NCBI GenBank assembly: GCA_938743325.2
Contig: OW568861.1
Coordinates: 868,001 to 932,000 of the forward strand
DNA from: Pycnococcus provasolii
Lineage: Eukaryota; Chlorophyta; Pseudoscourfieldiophyceae; Pseudoscourfieldiales; Pycnococcaceae
Direction: 5' to 3'
DNA length: 64,000 nucleotides
Part shown: piece after piece, positions 8,158 to 19,139 of the stretch
Numbering within the stretch: position 1 is the first letter of the stretch
Layout of the letters: every line of letters begins with the position of its first letter
The notes under the pieces: model-generated
What the model saw: the letters and a program-made list of their open reading frames with translations, nothing else
Databases searched by the model: none
Told to the model about the DNA's origin: nothing
Position numbers and translations under genes: made by a program

Positions 8158-10920
8158 ATGTCTTCTTCAACAGCTTCAGGCTCATCAGCTTCAGCATCGG
8201 GGTCAATGACGGGAGCATCTTTGGAGCTCGTGAGTGTGTTTGGTATGGGGGTGGCTACAGCTGTCACGGGAATTAGTGTCGCAGGTTTGGTCGCATCCCG
8301 ATCCATGAAATCGGGATATCATGCTTCCTCTGCTCCTGGGAACCACTCCAACAACGAAGTTGTCGTCTCCGCGCCGCAAACGTCGGCGTCAGCCAAAGCA
8401 CAAAATAATAGTCAAATCCAAAAAGAGTCTGCTGATGAGGCCGCCTCGAAAGACGACCTCGCGGAAATGCTCAAGGCGATGCAGGCGCAGCAGCAGCCAC
8501 CCGTGGGACCGGGAGGAATACCCGAAGACGCGAGCGCGCTCGAGCTCTTCTGTGCTGACTTGACCGACGAAGCGCGCAAGGGAAACCTAGACCCGCTCGT
8601 GGGAAGGCACGAGGAACTCCGCCGAATCGTTCACATCCTATGCCGCAGGTGCAAGAACAACCCGTGCCTGCTCGGGGAACCAGGCGTGGGAAAAACAGCC
8701 ATCATCGAGGGACTCGCCGCGCGACTCGTCTCCGGTGACGTGCCACCCGCGCTCAAGGGGTGCAAGCTCCTCGAGCTCGACACGTCCGCGCTCGCCGCAG
8801 GTTGCGCGATGCCCGGTGACTACGAGGAGCGCATGAAGCGCATCGTGACGGAAATCTGCTCGGAGGAAAACAGCGGAAAAGTCATCCTCTTCATCGACGA
8901 CATCCACCAGATTGTTCCCATTCCGCCGAACATGGTCAACGACGGCGGCGCAATTTTGAAGCCCGCGCTTGGACGCGGCCAACTACGCTGCATTGGCTGC
9001 ACGAGCGTCGACAAGTTCAAGAAGACGATCGAGCAGGACCCCGGGCTCGAGCGACGCTTCCAGCAGGTGGCGGTGGACGAGCCGTCGACGCAGGGTGCCC
9101 TCAGCGTGCTGCGCGGCCTTCGCGGGCGCTACGAGGAGTACCACAACGTCAACATGAGCGAGAGCGCGCTGCTCGCGTGCGTGGAGATGGGAAAGCGCTA
9201 CGTCACGGGCAGAAGGCTTCCGGACAAGGCGGTTGACCTCATGGACGAGGCGGCGGCGAACGTGGGAATGGAGGTATCCACGAAGAACAGCGAGTTTGAC
9301 GTTATCGACAGGCAGATTGCACAGCTGACGCGCGAGAAGTTCCAGATCGCTGAGCGACGCACGCGCCAGATGAGGCTGCTTGGCGGACCGCAGTCCGCCG
9401 CTGGCGCCACGAAGGACGGTGCCAAGGTGGTGGAGAAGGCGCAGATGTCAGAGACGCAGAAGAACGAGGATCTCATGAGCGGCGCCGCGTTGACGATCAT
9501 CGACGAGAAGCTTGCGGAGCTGCGCGAGGCGCGCGATACAGCTGCGAAGGAGATGGCGTCGAACGACGAGGACAACAAGGCGCCGGCGGCCAAGGCGACC
9601 GCAGGTGCGATCGTCGCCAAGACCCCCCTCGCCCCGAGCAGGCGCACGTCCAATGTCGTGCAGGTGAGCGACGTCGCTAAGGTGGTTTCGCGGTGGACGG
9701 GAATCCCCGCCAACAAGCTGAATGCCAACGAGAAGGAGAAGCTGCTCACGCTTGACGATCAGCTGCACAGCTTCGTCGTCGGGCAGCATCACGCCGTCAT
9801 GGCGGTCACGCAGGCGATCCAGCGCAATCGCATGGACGTCGCGCCCACGGGCACCGGCCCGATTGCCTCGTTCATGTTCCTCGGACCCACCGGCGTGGGC
9901 AAGACGGAGCTCGCCAAGGCGCTCGCGAACACGCTGTTCGAGTCCGCCGGGCCGTCGAACCTCGTGCGATTCGACATGTCCGAGTACATGGAGAAGCACG
10001 CGGTCGCGCGCCTCATCGGCGCGCCGCCTGGCTACCTTGGCTACGACGAGGGTGGACTGCTCACCGACACGATCCGCCGCCGGCCGTACAGCGTGCTGCT
10101 GTTCGATGAGGTTGAGAAGGCGCACGTCGACGTGCTGAACGTGCTCCTCCAGGTGCTCGACGACGGCCTGCTGACGGACTCGAAGGGCGTCGTGACGAAC
10201 TTTACCAACTGCGTGGTGATCATGACGAGCAACCTCGGATCGTCGGAGATCATGAAGGATGCCATTGAGCTGCAAGCACGTGGCATCAGCGTCGTTGACA
10301 GCGACGAGGCTGAGAAGGATGCGCGCGGCGACACGCCGAAGCGCCGCCAGCGCCGCGAGCGCGTCATGGAGGCTGTTCGCGGGCACTTCCGTCCCGAGTT
10401 CATCAACCGTGTCGATGACTTTGTTATGTTCGACCCGCTGTCGCAGTCGCAGATCGTGGATGTCGTGCGCATGCAAACGAAGCGCATTGCCGAGAAGGCG
10501 GTTGCGCAGAAGAAGCTCAAGGGACTGACATTCACCGATCGCGCCATCAATAGCCTGGCGGAGTTTGGGTACGAGCCGATGTATGGAGCGCGTCCTGTGC
10601 GGCGCATCCTGCGCGTCGAGCTTCTTCAGCCCCTGTCTCATGCGCTCCTCCTGGGACAATTCTCGCACGAGGACAGTGTTCACGTCGACGCCTCGGAGAA
10701 CGGCGGCTTGATGGGCACATTCGGCGGCATTGGTGGTGGCGCCGCTACGCCAGCGCGTCGCAAGAAGCGTCGCGGCAAGGTGCTCGGCCTGTTCGGTGGC
10801 GGTGGAGATGGCGAGGATGGTTTCACGTTCTCCGGCGGCAACAGCGCGGGAGGAAGCATTGCTCTGGGTGGCGCGACGGGCGAGTGCATGGGCTTGCTGA
10901 CTCTCGCCAAGGCGTCGTGA
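8158..10920 (+). CDS. Two-ring Clp/HSP100 AAA+ ATPase with unusual first ring
   Basis: A 920-residue ATPase of the ClpB/ClpC class, which unfolds or disaggregates proteins by threading them through a hexamer. The canonical Clp N-terminal domain is absent; instead there is a Ser-rich start and a hydrophobic stretch near residues 20-48 that could be a membrane anchor. AAA1 has Walker A GEPGVGKT (about 173-180), but Walker B reads FIDD (245-248) where the family has FIDE, and the pore-loop position reads CAMPGDY (216-222) where ClpB has an aromatic KYRG-type loop. The Arg finger region LERRFQ is kept. AAA2 is standard: GPTGVGKT from 576, FDE at 649-651, pore loop GYLGYDEGG. The middle domain is short and the C-terminus Gly-rich. 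Compartment unknown. Confidence 0.93.
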   Translation: MSSSTASGSSASASGSMTGASLELVSVFGMGVATAVTGISVAGLVASRSMKSGYHASSAPGNHSNNEVVVSAPQTSASAKAQNNSQIQKESADEAASKDDLAEMLKAMQAQQQPPVGPGGIPEDASALELFCADLTDEARKGNLDPLVGRHEELRRIVHILCRRCKNNPCLLGEPGVGKTAIIEGLAARLVSGDVPPALKGCKLLELDTSALAAGCAMPGDYEERMKRIVTEICSEENSGKVILFIDDIHQIVPIPPNMVNDGGAILKPALGRGQLRCIGCTSVDKFKKTIEQDPGLERRFQQVAVDEPSTQGALSVLRGLRGRYEEYHNVNMSESALLACVEMGKRYVTGRRLPDKAVDLMDEAAANVGMEVSTKNSEFDVIDRQIAQLTREKFQIAERRTRQMRLLGGPQSAAGATKDGAKVVEKAQMSETQKNEDLMSGAALTIIDEKLAELREARDTAAKEMASNDEDNKAPAAKATAGAIVAKTPLAPSRRTSNVVQVSDVAKVVSRWTGIPANKLNANEKEKLLTLDDQLHSFVVGQHHAVMAVTQAIQRNRMDVAPTGTGPIASFMFLGPTGVGKTELAKALANTLFESAGPSNLVRFDMSEYMEKHAVARLIGAPPGYLGYDEGGLLTDTIRRRPYSVLLFDEVEKAHVDVLNVLLQVLDDGLLTDSKGVVTNFTNCVVIMTSNLGSSEIMKDAIELQARGISVVDSDEAEKDARGDTPKRRQRRERVMEAVRGHFRPEFINRVDDFVMFDPLSQSQIVDVVRMQTKRIAEKAVAQKKLKGLTFTDRAINSLAEFGYEPMYGARPVRRILRVELLQPLSHALLLGQFSHEDSVHVDASENGGLMGTFGGIGGGAATPARRKKRRGKVLGLFGGGGDGEDGFTFSGGNSAGGSIALGGATGECMGLLTLAKAS

Positions 10921-11126
10921 TTGTGCCGCGCCGCGAACTATCATCATCCGAGGATTGTTTTTTCTCCCCCCTTTAATCACAACCTTAAAAGAAAATATCA
11001 ACACGTCACGAACCCCTCAATTGTCACACATTGCATTGACAAACCCCCATTTGCATTTGCGTTTCGGCGAAGGCGTTTCGGCCCTTGCCCCTTGCACCGT
11101 CCCACTTTTTTTGCCAGCCGCCCGGC

Positions 11127-12200
11127 ATGTCCTCCGCCGCATCTGGCCACAACGTGCCAGTCATCGACGTGTCGCCTCTCATCCACGACTCCTCCTCCTC
11201 CTCCTCGTCATTCTCGCCAACCTTAAGGCCGTGCTGCGACGCGCTCCTCCATGCTCTCGAAGAGTTCGGCTTCGTGTATGTGACAGGCGTGCCGTCAGTC
11301 ATTGCGGCGTCAGACGCTCTCATCGCGCCGAGCCAGCATTTCCTCACGAAGCAATCGCAGCCTTATAAGGAACAGATCTCTATGAAAATCAGGCCGAGAG
11401 AGTGGAGAGGTTGGTTTGGTGTTGGAGACGAGCTCACGAACGGGGTCGCTGACCTGAAGGAGGGTCTTTATTTTGGCGTTGAGCACGACGCGTCGTGCGA
11501 GCAGATTAAGAAAGGCTTGCCGATGCACGGACAAAATAAGTTGCCACCCGAGCACGACTATCCGAATATGCGCAAGGCACTCGCGACGTACTTCACCGAG
11601 GCGGAGGCGCTCGGAGCTGCCATCTTGCGAGGAGTTGCGATTGCGCTTGGACTCGACGAGACGCACTTCACGCCACTCTTCGAGCCGACACCGTTTTCGT
11701 TGCTACGAGTCTTCCACTATCCAGCCGAACTGCAAGAGGAGCAGGCGGGTGGTTCTCGGTGGGGTGTCGCCGAGCATACGGACTATGGGATGCTCACTCT
11801 GCTTCGTCAAGACGACGTCGGCGGGTTGGAGGTGAAGCACCGTGCGACAGGCACGTGGATCGATGCGCCGCCTATCAAGGACACGCTCGTCGTGAATGTC
11901 GGCGACGCCTTGCAGGTTGCCACAGGTGGACGGTGCATCAGCACGCCACACCGCGTGAGAAATGTGAGCGGCACGTCCAGGATTTCAATGCCATTCTTCT
12001 ACGACCCGTCGTTCGAAGCGCGACTTCCGCCGCCTCCGCCACATGCGGCAAGCAGCATCATCGGTTTCGACGGAAGCATCTACGCGAAGCTTCACGCGGC
12101 AAGTGAAGACGGTTCAATCACGTGGCGCGACTACATCACCGCAAAAACGTCAAAGGTTTTCCCTCACCTTGCCGTGGAGCGTGATACCACCGACGTATAA
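11127..12200 (+). CDS. 2-oxoglutarate/Fe(II)-dependent oxygenase (isopenicillin N synthase-like)
   Basis: A 357-residue enzyme of the plant DOXC/IPNS-like superfamily, which couples 2-oxoglutarate decarboxylation to oxidation of a small molecule. The N-terminal domain starts with VPVIDVSPL, typical of DIOX_N. The iron ligands are H217, D219 (EHTDYG) and H275 (STPHRV), and the 2-oxoglutarate-binding Arg and Ser are R285 and S287 (SRIS). The ATG at 11127 was preferred over the upstream in-frame ATG at 11085 because the conserved domain begins soon after it. The substrate cannot be told. TGTAA occurs 17 bp after the stop. Confidence 0.92.
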   Translation: MSSAASGHNVPVIDVSPLIHDSSSSSSSFSPTLRPCCDALLHALEEFGFVYVTGVPSVIAASDALIAPSQHFLTKQSQPYKEQISMKIRPREWRGWFGVGDELTNGVADLKEGLYFGVEHDASCEQIKKGLPMHGQNKLPPEHDYPNMRKALATYFTEAEALGAAILRGVAIALGLDETHFTPLFEPTPFSLLRVFHYPAELQEEQAGGSRWGVAEHTDYGMLTLLRQDDVGGLEVKHRATGTWIDAPPIKDTLVVNVGDALQVATGGRCISTPHRVRNVSGTSRISMPFFYDPSFEARLPPPPPHAASSIIGFDGSIYAKLHAASEDGSITWRDYITAKTSKVFPHLAVERDTTDV

Positions 12201-12216
12201 TATAGCTGATGATGTT

Positions 12217-12221
12217 TGTAA
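12217..12221 (+). terminator. TGTAA polyadenylation signal
   Basis: TGTAA 17 bp downstream of the oxygenase stop codon at 12200. Confidence 0.5.
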
Positions 12222-12325
12222 AGATATGAGAAAGAACATTCACAACCCGGTGACTATCCCAAATTCATTTACTCATCAACCCGATATCCTCCTATTCTGT
12301 CTGTGACAGATCACAGAACCAACTC

Positions 12326-13825
12326 TCACTGGCGTTCGTCGTCGCGTGGACCCAGCATGTCCACCTTTGCAGGGTCGTCCTCCTCCAAAGACAGTGCCGT
12401 CGCGTCCGACGCTGCCCCAGGCCCGTTCTTCTTCTCCTTGCCCTTGAATGCCTTGTAGTACAGGCTGCCAAACACCATGCCCGTGCCGCCCCACTGAGGC
12501 CACGTAAGCGGATGCGCGAACAGCACGCAACTCAGCAAGATGCTCAAAAATTGCCTTGTAGTCATGATTGTCGCGAAGAGCAGCGCGCCAAACTCCTTGA
12601 TTGTGTACAAAATGAAGAGCTGCCCCATCGTTGACGCCATGCTCAACATCATGATACTTCCGAAGCAGTCCGGGTGGCGGATCAAAAACACCAAAGCAGG
12701 TCCCATCTGACGACTCGTAAACAACGTAAACAAGCTCAGCAATACGCTGCATCCCGTGATGTACAGCATCTGGTTGTAAGTTTCCATCTGGTAGCCCTTG
12801 AACAATTTGTCCTGGAATGTGGAAGTGAATCCATCGAAACCCAGGTAGCCGAGCATCAGCATGAGCCCGTAGATGCTCGTCTCCGCCATGGTCTTCTTAG
12901 AGCTAGCTTTCGAGCTGATCGTCGACTGATCGCCGTAGAGCAAGAACACCGTACACCCCAACGTGACGCCAAGCGCGATGGCGTAGTCTTTCACCCCGTA
13001 CCTCTTCTTGGAGATGAAGTAGCCCCAGATCATGACAGGAATCATCTTCGCACACTTGCCGAGCGTTTGCACGGGAAAGGAAACGTACCGAAGAGCCTCG
13101 TACTGACACGTTGTTGCCACGACGTTGCTTAGGCTGACGGCGAAGTATTTGTGGATCGGAGCGACTGGTTTCATCGATGATTTGCTGACGTTGATTGCGA
13201 TCAGTGCGACGAAACAGCTAACGATGCGGTTGCACAGAACGATGAACACGGAGTACTTGAACATTTCAGGCTTCGGCTCCGGCTCAGCCTCTTCGCCAGT
13301 GTAGTAGAACGGCCTCGTCATCACGCGTTCCTGCAGAACACCGTAAGCGAGAAGCGATCCTATCACACCAAACACACACCAGCACAGCTAATCATCATCA
13401 TCAGATCATCAATTCGTCATGTAGTTGTGTGTACGGAATTAATGTAAGTTAGTTTGTGGTGTCGTCCCAGTGGTCGTCGTCGCCGCACACTTAAAAGGCA
13501 TCAGCTCAACAACAAACAAAAACAAAAAGAAGATTCCTCATCTCACCTTGATTATACGCCCATGTGGACCATGCAGCGCACGAGTGAGAGCAGACGGCAT
13601 CATATTCTCCAGCGCACCACCAGTTGTTTTTTTCATCACACGATCGCTGCCCATGTTGCTACCAATATCTGTTGCTGCTAGTGCCGCTTTGAGTTTCTCA
13701 ACTTCTGATGTATTAACGACGACGGATTCTTTTTTTTCCGACGATGCAATCGACGGCTCTTCTGACGACGACGACGATCCAACGGACGGAGGCAGAGGCG
13801 TCGTCGACCTTCTCGTCGTGAACAT
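12326..13825 (-). CDS. SLC35B-type nucleotide-sugar/PAPS transporter, two exons
   Basis: A Golgi/ER antiporter of the drug/metabolite transporter superfamily, 446 residues after splicing. Exon 2 (12326-13387) contains GVLQERVMTRPFYY and SFPVQTLGKCAKMIPVMIWG, hallmark segments of SLC35B2/B3 PAPS transporters and plant UTR5-like UDP-galactose/glucose transporters. Exon 2 has no ATG at its start. Exon 1 (13547-13825) ends ATCAAG and is followed by donor GTGAGA, while the acceptor TTAG precedes exon 2. The join is in phase 0 and gives IIKLCWCVFGVIGSLLAYG, matching the family's first helix. The intron (13388-13546) is 159 nt. Exon 1 also encodes a Ser-rich cytosolic N-terminus. Substrate (PAPS or UDP-sugar) is not decided. 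Confidence 0.9.
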
Positions 13826-14658
13826 GTACCAATCACCTACTACAGCAGTAGGTCACTACAACAAGATAGGCGGTAAAGTAGGTAGATGCAGCAAGAAGAT
13901 CACCAGCAAGCCAATCTAACGAATAACAATGGCGGAATACAAGAGCTGGAGGGAGGGAGTTCAAAAATTGAAGGGAACGATCGATCGAAGGGTACAACAA
14001 CACGCGGCAAGAAAAAGTAAACTTTTTACTCGGGAAAAATAGTCCAGAGGGAAAACCAAATTTCATAGTTAACCTCATTCCCGATGCCCGATTTTGGAAA
14101 AGGAGTTTGGGATCCCGGTCGGGATCCTTCCCTGTCTAAATAACTGTCGACCAAAAGAAGTGATGCAGCTTAGCGCTAATGGCGGAGTCGCGTGACAAGG
14201 GCGGGCGAAGGAGATTGACGATTTTCTTTCTTCGTTCGTCACAGCATGGCAATGCAAGGATATGGGGTCGCGTGCCGCATGCACGTTGACCACGAAGCCA
14301 ATTTCAGTTCGAGCAAGGCGACCAAACAGGACTGGCAATCGATTGTCTGGGACGACGGTGAGCAGCGGGATCTTTTGTGCGTACGCATCGGATGCAGTAT
14401 CGTTTGCACCAACATCTCTCTTCCTGCAACGGATCGAGTGTGGTGCGAATGAACGTAAATCCGATCGCATCCATAAGCACTACGTACATCAAGACCGGCA
14501 TGAACACGAACTTCGGCTCGATCAACGTCTGCCTCGACGTCCTCAGCTTCGCCAAGGAGGCATGGAAATCTATATTGAGTGAGTTAAGATTACAAGATTG
14601 AACTTAAATTTGGTGGTTTTTGTTTTTCTTGAAAACACGAATGAATAAGGTTTGTCGA
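13826..14658. other. Gap with unassigned short open frames
   Basis: No supported gene. Between 14075 and 14601 both strands carry overlapping frames of 65-130 codons. One minus-strand frame has a hydrophobic run (FVFMPVLMYVVLMDAIGFTF) that looks membrane-like. It may be an exon of an unrecognised gene or a decayed one; I could not connect it to a start or stop. Confidence 0.35.
14590..14594 (-). terminator. TGTAA signal for the coiled-coil membrane protein gene
   Basis: TTACA on the plus strand reads TGTAA on the minus strand, 65 bp beyond the stop at 14659. Confidence 0.4.
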
Positions 14659-16227
14659 TTATGCTAAGTACAAAGAGCAAAACCACATTAGGGCGACGAC
14701 ACGCGCGCCGTTCCAGACGAGCTCTTGCTCTTCCGCGCGGGCGTACACCTCCTGCAGCCAGTGAGCTCCAGAGGCATGTTGCAGCCAACTCACTGCCTTG
14801 TGCGCACTGCGCGCCAAAGGGACTAGGGGCGCAGGAGGGACGACGGCGGCTGTGGACAGTGCGAGGCGATGCTCACTCACGGGACTCGTCGCCGTGTCGC
14901 GAACATAACGAATCGAGCGTCGACGGCGCACCATCGATGCCTCCTTGTCACCCATGCCGCGATACCGACTGCGCAGCCGCGCCGTTGACGACGGACGCGT
15001 GCGCGTCCAGCTCGCATCCGGCACGGAGCCGGCATTTTCCACCGTCGCTGTCGATGTCGTGTGCTCGCGCTCGTGCTCTTTCTCGCGCGCGGGAGAGCGG
15101 GGAGCTCCCTCGCTGCTTGACTTTGCACCACTCTCGTTCGACCGCCTCGCGAGGAAGTGGCACAGAGCGTGGACAAAAAGAGCCGCCGAAGCAAGAAGCG
15201 CTGCCGCGCCGATGGCAACGCCAGTGAATGCTCTCGAAGGCGACATGCCAGGAACCGCCGAAGATCCTCGCAGCAGCGCTGCGCCAGCACCACCGCGGAT
15301 CATGGCGATGGTGAACATCCAGAGGTCAACGAGGAATCCGGCGACGAAGCCGAGAGACTCTCGCGCGACGGCAAAGCTCTGCGTCGCGAAGTGCAAGGCA
15401 GCGGCGATGACCACGACCCACTGCAGTACCTCGAGAAGCTTGCCAAGTCGCAGCCGCCAGCCTCCTGACGCTGCGTTCGCCTCATCCTCCGCCTTGCTTG
15501 CACGCGCCTCCGCCGCCACCACGCGCCTGTACATGGCGTCGCTGTTAAGCTGCGCCTCGAGCCGCGCCGCTTTCTCCTCTGCTTTAGAGCTTAGCCTTTC
15601 CCAGTGACTCGCCGCCAGAGCCTTCTCCACGAGCTCAGCACGCTTTCTGTTGAGTCGCTCCAGGAGGTTTCCGGCGCTGGCCGCGAAGCTAGCGGCATTG
15701 CGGCGTTCCATCTCGGCGCGTGCTTGCGCTTCGTGCAGCGCCGCCTCGGCTTCGGCAACTCTTTTCACCAGCGCACGCTCGCGCGCGTCGAGCGCCGCAA
15801 TCTTCTCATCTCGCACAGCGAGCTCCGCCTGCGTCTCAACGAGCTGCGCTTCGAGCGCCTCGCGCTCCCGGTGCACGGCTACGAGAAGCGACCTCAATGC
15901 GTCAAGTTCCTCCGAGAGGTTGCTGCTGTCCTGGTGCTTGCTTGTCTGTCCAACAGCTGATGCCGTTGTTGCAGCATCGTTGTTCTTGCTTCTTGCAGTA
16001 GCAGGAGCTTGAGACGTGCTTGTGTTTGATTTTACTGGTTCTTTCTTCGGTGTAGCTGTAGCTGTTATCTTGCCGACACTGCTGCTGCTGCTGCTGCTTC
16101 CAAACGCGTGTTTTGCTTTTCTATTGTCGTTGTTTGCATGTTCCTGCTGAATTCGCGGTGTTATCACCGCACGTCTTTTGGTGGAACTGCTGCTGCTACT
16201 ATGGATAGAAGTATTCGCAGACGACAT
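14659..16227 (-). CDS. Coiled-coil protein with C-terminal membrane spans
   Basis: A 522-residue protein. Residues 1-100 are Ser/Thr/Lys-rich and disordered. About residues 105-255 form a strong coiled coil (ELDALRSLLVAVHREREALE and similar heptads to KAEDEANAA). Three hydrophobic spans follow: VLQWVVVIAAALHFA, LGFVAGFLVDLWMFTIAMI and FTGVAIGAAALLASAALFVH. After a basic region there is a final hydrophobic tail (VVALMWFCSLYLA). This arrangement suggests a tether or scaffold on an organelle membrane. No family recognised. ATG at 16227; a stretch rich in CTTAAA-like motifs lies just upstream. Confidence 0.7.
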   Translation of the reverse strand: MSSANTSIHSSSSSSTKRRAVITPRIQQEHANNDNRKAKHAFGSSSSSSSVGKITATATPKKEPVKSNTSTSQAPATARSKNNDAATTASAVGQTSKHQDSSNLSEELDALRSLLVAVHREREALEAQLVETQAELAVRDEKIAALDARERALVKRVAEAEAALHEAQARAEMERRNAASFAASAGNLLERLNRKRAELVEKALAASHWERLSSKAEEKAARLEAQLNSDAMYRRVVAAEARASKAEDEANAASGGWRLRLGKLLEVLQWVVVIAAALHFATQSFAVARESLGFVAGFLVDLWMFTIAMIRGGAGAALLRGSSAVPGMSPSRAFTGVAIGAAALLASAALFVHALCHFLARRSNESGAKSSSEGAPRSPAREKEHEREHTTSTATVENAGSVPDASWTRTRPSSTARLRSRYRGMGDKEASMVRRRRSIRYVRDTATSPVSEHRLALSTAAVVPPAPLVPLARSAHKAVSWLQHASGAHWLQEVYARAEEQELVWNGARVVALMWFCSLYLA

Positions 16228-16795
16228 CCTTTCCCAAACCGAGGAGTGTCAGCCGGCCAAATAGAACTACCGTAGCAGCTTGACAAGCGCTTGACAATGC
16301 GAATAGAAAGATGGCGGAAAAATGTGCGTTGGGGAGGAACCTTAAAAAAAGACCGTCTTAAAGGCCTTGAGGCCCCCCACCGCCTTGAGGCCACTTGAGA
16401 CACCGCCTGTGCACACACACACACACACACACACACTGTGCTCACTCGCTCGTTGGTACCAACTACCAACTACTTAGCTAATAGCTACCACGTGGTTGGT
16501 AGGAAGGAGGCGGAAGATTCTCACGGACGCGTTTTGTACAAGTTTTCCTGAACCAAGGCTCGGACAGCCGGACAGCCGGAGGAGGAGGAGGAGGTGGAGC
16601 TCACCTTCACCTTCAACACCATTCAACTTGGTCCTTCAACTTCAACGCAGATCACTTAGCGCATCGGAGCATCTCCCTCCCATCAAGACGATCAAGACTA
16701 TCAAGAACACGAAGCGGAACTGGTTGAACTGGTTGAACTGATTGATGAGGAAGAGAGTGCTGGAACACTCTCTGCAAACCCAACACCTTAGACTG
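16228..16795. other. Intergenic region before the retroelement
   Basis: No gene seen. It contains the promoter side of the coiled-coil gene, repeated CCTTGAGGCC-like motifs (16361-16398) and a CA dinucleotide run at 16412-16436. The last five bases, GACTG (16791-16795), are one copy of the target duplication of the adjacent element. Confidence 0.55.
16412..16436. repeat. (CA)n microsatellite
   Basis: About twelve CA dinucleotides without interruption. Confidence 0.9.
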
Positions 16796-16934
16796 TGTCG
16801 AGATTATACCTTATATGCCTTGTGGGGAACCGTTGTTGAGGACTCGAGATCCCAGAGGGATAAGGGGACGCGGCCCCTGGTTGTCTAAGTTGTAAGACCA
16901 CTCTTTTCTTTTCTTTTTCTACTTATTCTCTTCA
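16796..16934 (+). repeat. Left LTR of the copia element
   Basis: 139 bp, TGTCGAGATT to TATTCTCTTCA, identical by eye to 19140-19278. It ends in a pyrimidine-rich stretch. Confidence 0.95.
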
Positions 16935-17558
16935 GGTTATGAGCCTCAAGTTGTGAAACAGCTACGCTACCTTAAGTCAGCCTACGAAACTTCACAGTCT
17001 TTGAGTACACTTACTTGGCCGCCGAATACACTTTACAGCTGTGACGGCAACCAAGGGTTGCTAAGAGGTGTAAGGTAACGACCGTCTTCGTTACACAACT
17101 TACACACACACGCACGCGTACACGAGAGGGAAGAGTGAAGTATATATACGTTGACGGGGTGACGTCGACACCGGGAACCTCACCTAGAGGTCTAAGAGGT
17201 AAGTAGTTCTAGTGTAAAGGGAAGACACCTGGGGCAAAGCTTGAGGGGATAAGGAACGGTACCGAAGAGGTATCCTCTTCGGAGGAGGTATCTTCAAGAC
17301 ACAAAGTCCGAGACTGTTCTCCACTCAATACCCTTGTAGGTGGAGGGTTAAGCTTAGGATTAGGGTTTCCACTCACACACCACCCCAGGATCGGTGCTTT
17401 TGTGTTGTTCACTGAGAGGTAAAAGAAAAACTTCCTAAGAAGAAAAGAAAATATTCACTAAGGGGTCACGAAGGGTTCACTAAGGTCACATAGTGTTGTA
17501 TCACTAAGGTTGGTTTGATTCACAATTTTAAGGTTGATCAGACCTGTTATAAATTGAA

Positions 17559-18440
17559 TCAGATAGCCACTGAGTTACTTATTTCCATGAAGATGATCTC
17601 CTTAAGAGAGCTGTGAAGGTACGCTGCTTTGATGTCCCATTCTATCATTTTCATTTTCAGTTGGATTGCCTCGTAGATGAAGAATCGCATAGTGCTCAGT
17701 TTCGGTGTTGTCGCATATGTTTCCGAGAAGTCCACTCCTTCTCTCTGGCTGAATCCTTGTGCCACGATTCGGCATTTTGCTTTGTCAAGGTGTCCAGTCA
17801 TTGGGTCGAATTTGAGGTCAAATACTGCGCGTGAACGAACAAGGTGACGAATTCGGTGAGCTGTCATTGCCGAAGTTCGTGTCCATTCAAAGACCTTCTG
17901 CTGTTCCATATTTTGTACCTCAACTGCCATTGCCGTGATGAATAGTGATTTGAGCGGTCCGTCTGGCATCCTCATCAGTTCGCTTGAGTTCGCTGGTATA
18001 AAGATGTTCTTCAAATTGCTGTGTTCTAGTATCGGATTTGGATCTGTTTCAGCTGGGTTGATTGTAGTCACGAAGGCTTGTGCATTTTCTGACGGATACG
18101 CGGGGCTGAGTTTCTTTGCTCTTTCAATAGCGAATTCTCCCGTGCTGTATCCGACGTGATATTCGGTGGTGCTTGGTTCATAACCAGTAGTGATTCCAAT
18201 CCATTCCTTCCAGTCATATTTGTTGACTCTTGCCTGTCTTCCAATTCTTTGGTCAGTTGAGCCTTTTGATAATTCCATTAGTTGATCCCACACTTCTGTC
18301 GAGTAATGCATAAGGAGTCCGGTCAGTGATACCGTCTTGGTTCCTTGTTGGCATTGTATATCTGCAATTCCCGCGATGTAATTTTCCGTTCTGTACGTTC
18401 CAATTCGCAGTACTTTGATATCGGTCAGTTTGGTATACAT
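17559..18440 (-). pseudogene. Fossil copia polyprotein part (reverse transcriptase N-terminal region)
   Basis: Copia-type reverse transcriptase signatures are readable, such as CRIVAQGFSQREGVDFSETY and DIKAAYLHS. It lies within the broken element and is not expected to be functional. Confidence 0.85.
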
Positions 18441-18834
18441 TTTCTTCTTGAATGGTGGACCGATTTCATGGGCGTCTTACCTGCAGACAACCGTAGCCTT
18501 ATCAACAGTTGAATCTGAAGTCATGGCACTCACGGAAGCTATCAAGGAGGCTATCTACATCCGTCGACTTCTGGAGTCACTTGGCGCAGCGCAAGAAGGT
18601 CCAACTATCATTTACACGGATTCAACAGGAGCTGAAGCGCTCGTCGATCATCCGACGTCGCACAGGCGAACGAAACACATCGAGATCCGACGCGAGTTCA
18701 TCAAGTATCACATCGAACACGAAACGGTCAGAATCGAACGAGTGAGCACAAAGGATCAGCTCGCTGACATCATGACGAAGCCTCTGAGGCAAGACATCCA
18801 CAATTACCTCGTGCAAATGATTCTGCACGGTTAA
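18415..18834 (+). pseudogene. Fossil copia polyprotein part (RNase H)
   Basis: Copia-type RNase H signatures are readable: STVESEVMALTEAIKEAIYI, YTDSTGAEAL and KDQLADIMTKPL, the usual end of the polyprotein. It is oriented toward the right LTR. Confidence 0.88.
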
Positions 18835-19139
18835 ACGGCCTCCAGTGAACCGACTGGTTGAGGTAACAGGCCACCTCACAATAACACAGACATCTCAGAA
18901 GATAAGGTCAATACACATACCAAAAGAAACAAAAATCAAAACATCACAAAAACAAATACAAATCGAAACATCACGAAAACGAATACAAATTCAAAACATT
19001 ACAAAAACAAATAAAAATTAATCAATCATACAAGACCTTGACAAACCAAATAAGAAGAACGAAGAAATGAAGATACAAACTAAACAACTAAACAACGCTA
19101 CTTGCCAGCTTTCATACCAGGCATAACAGCGAGGGGAAG

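Noticed and set aside
9448-11004. 518-codon open frame antisense to the Clp gene
   Set aside because: It mirrors the GC-rich codons of the Clp gene, is rich in His/Arg/Leu, and has no family resemblance. The sense frame is clearly coding.
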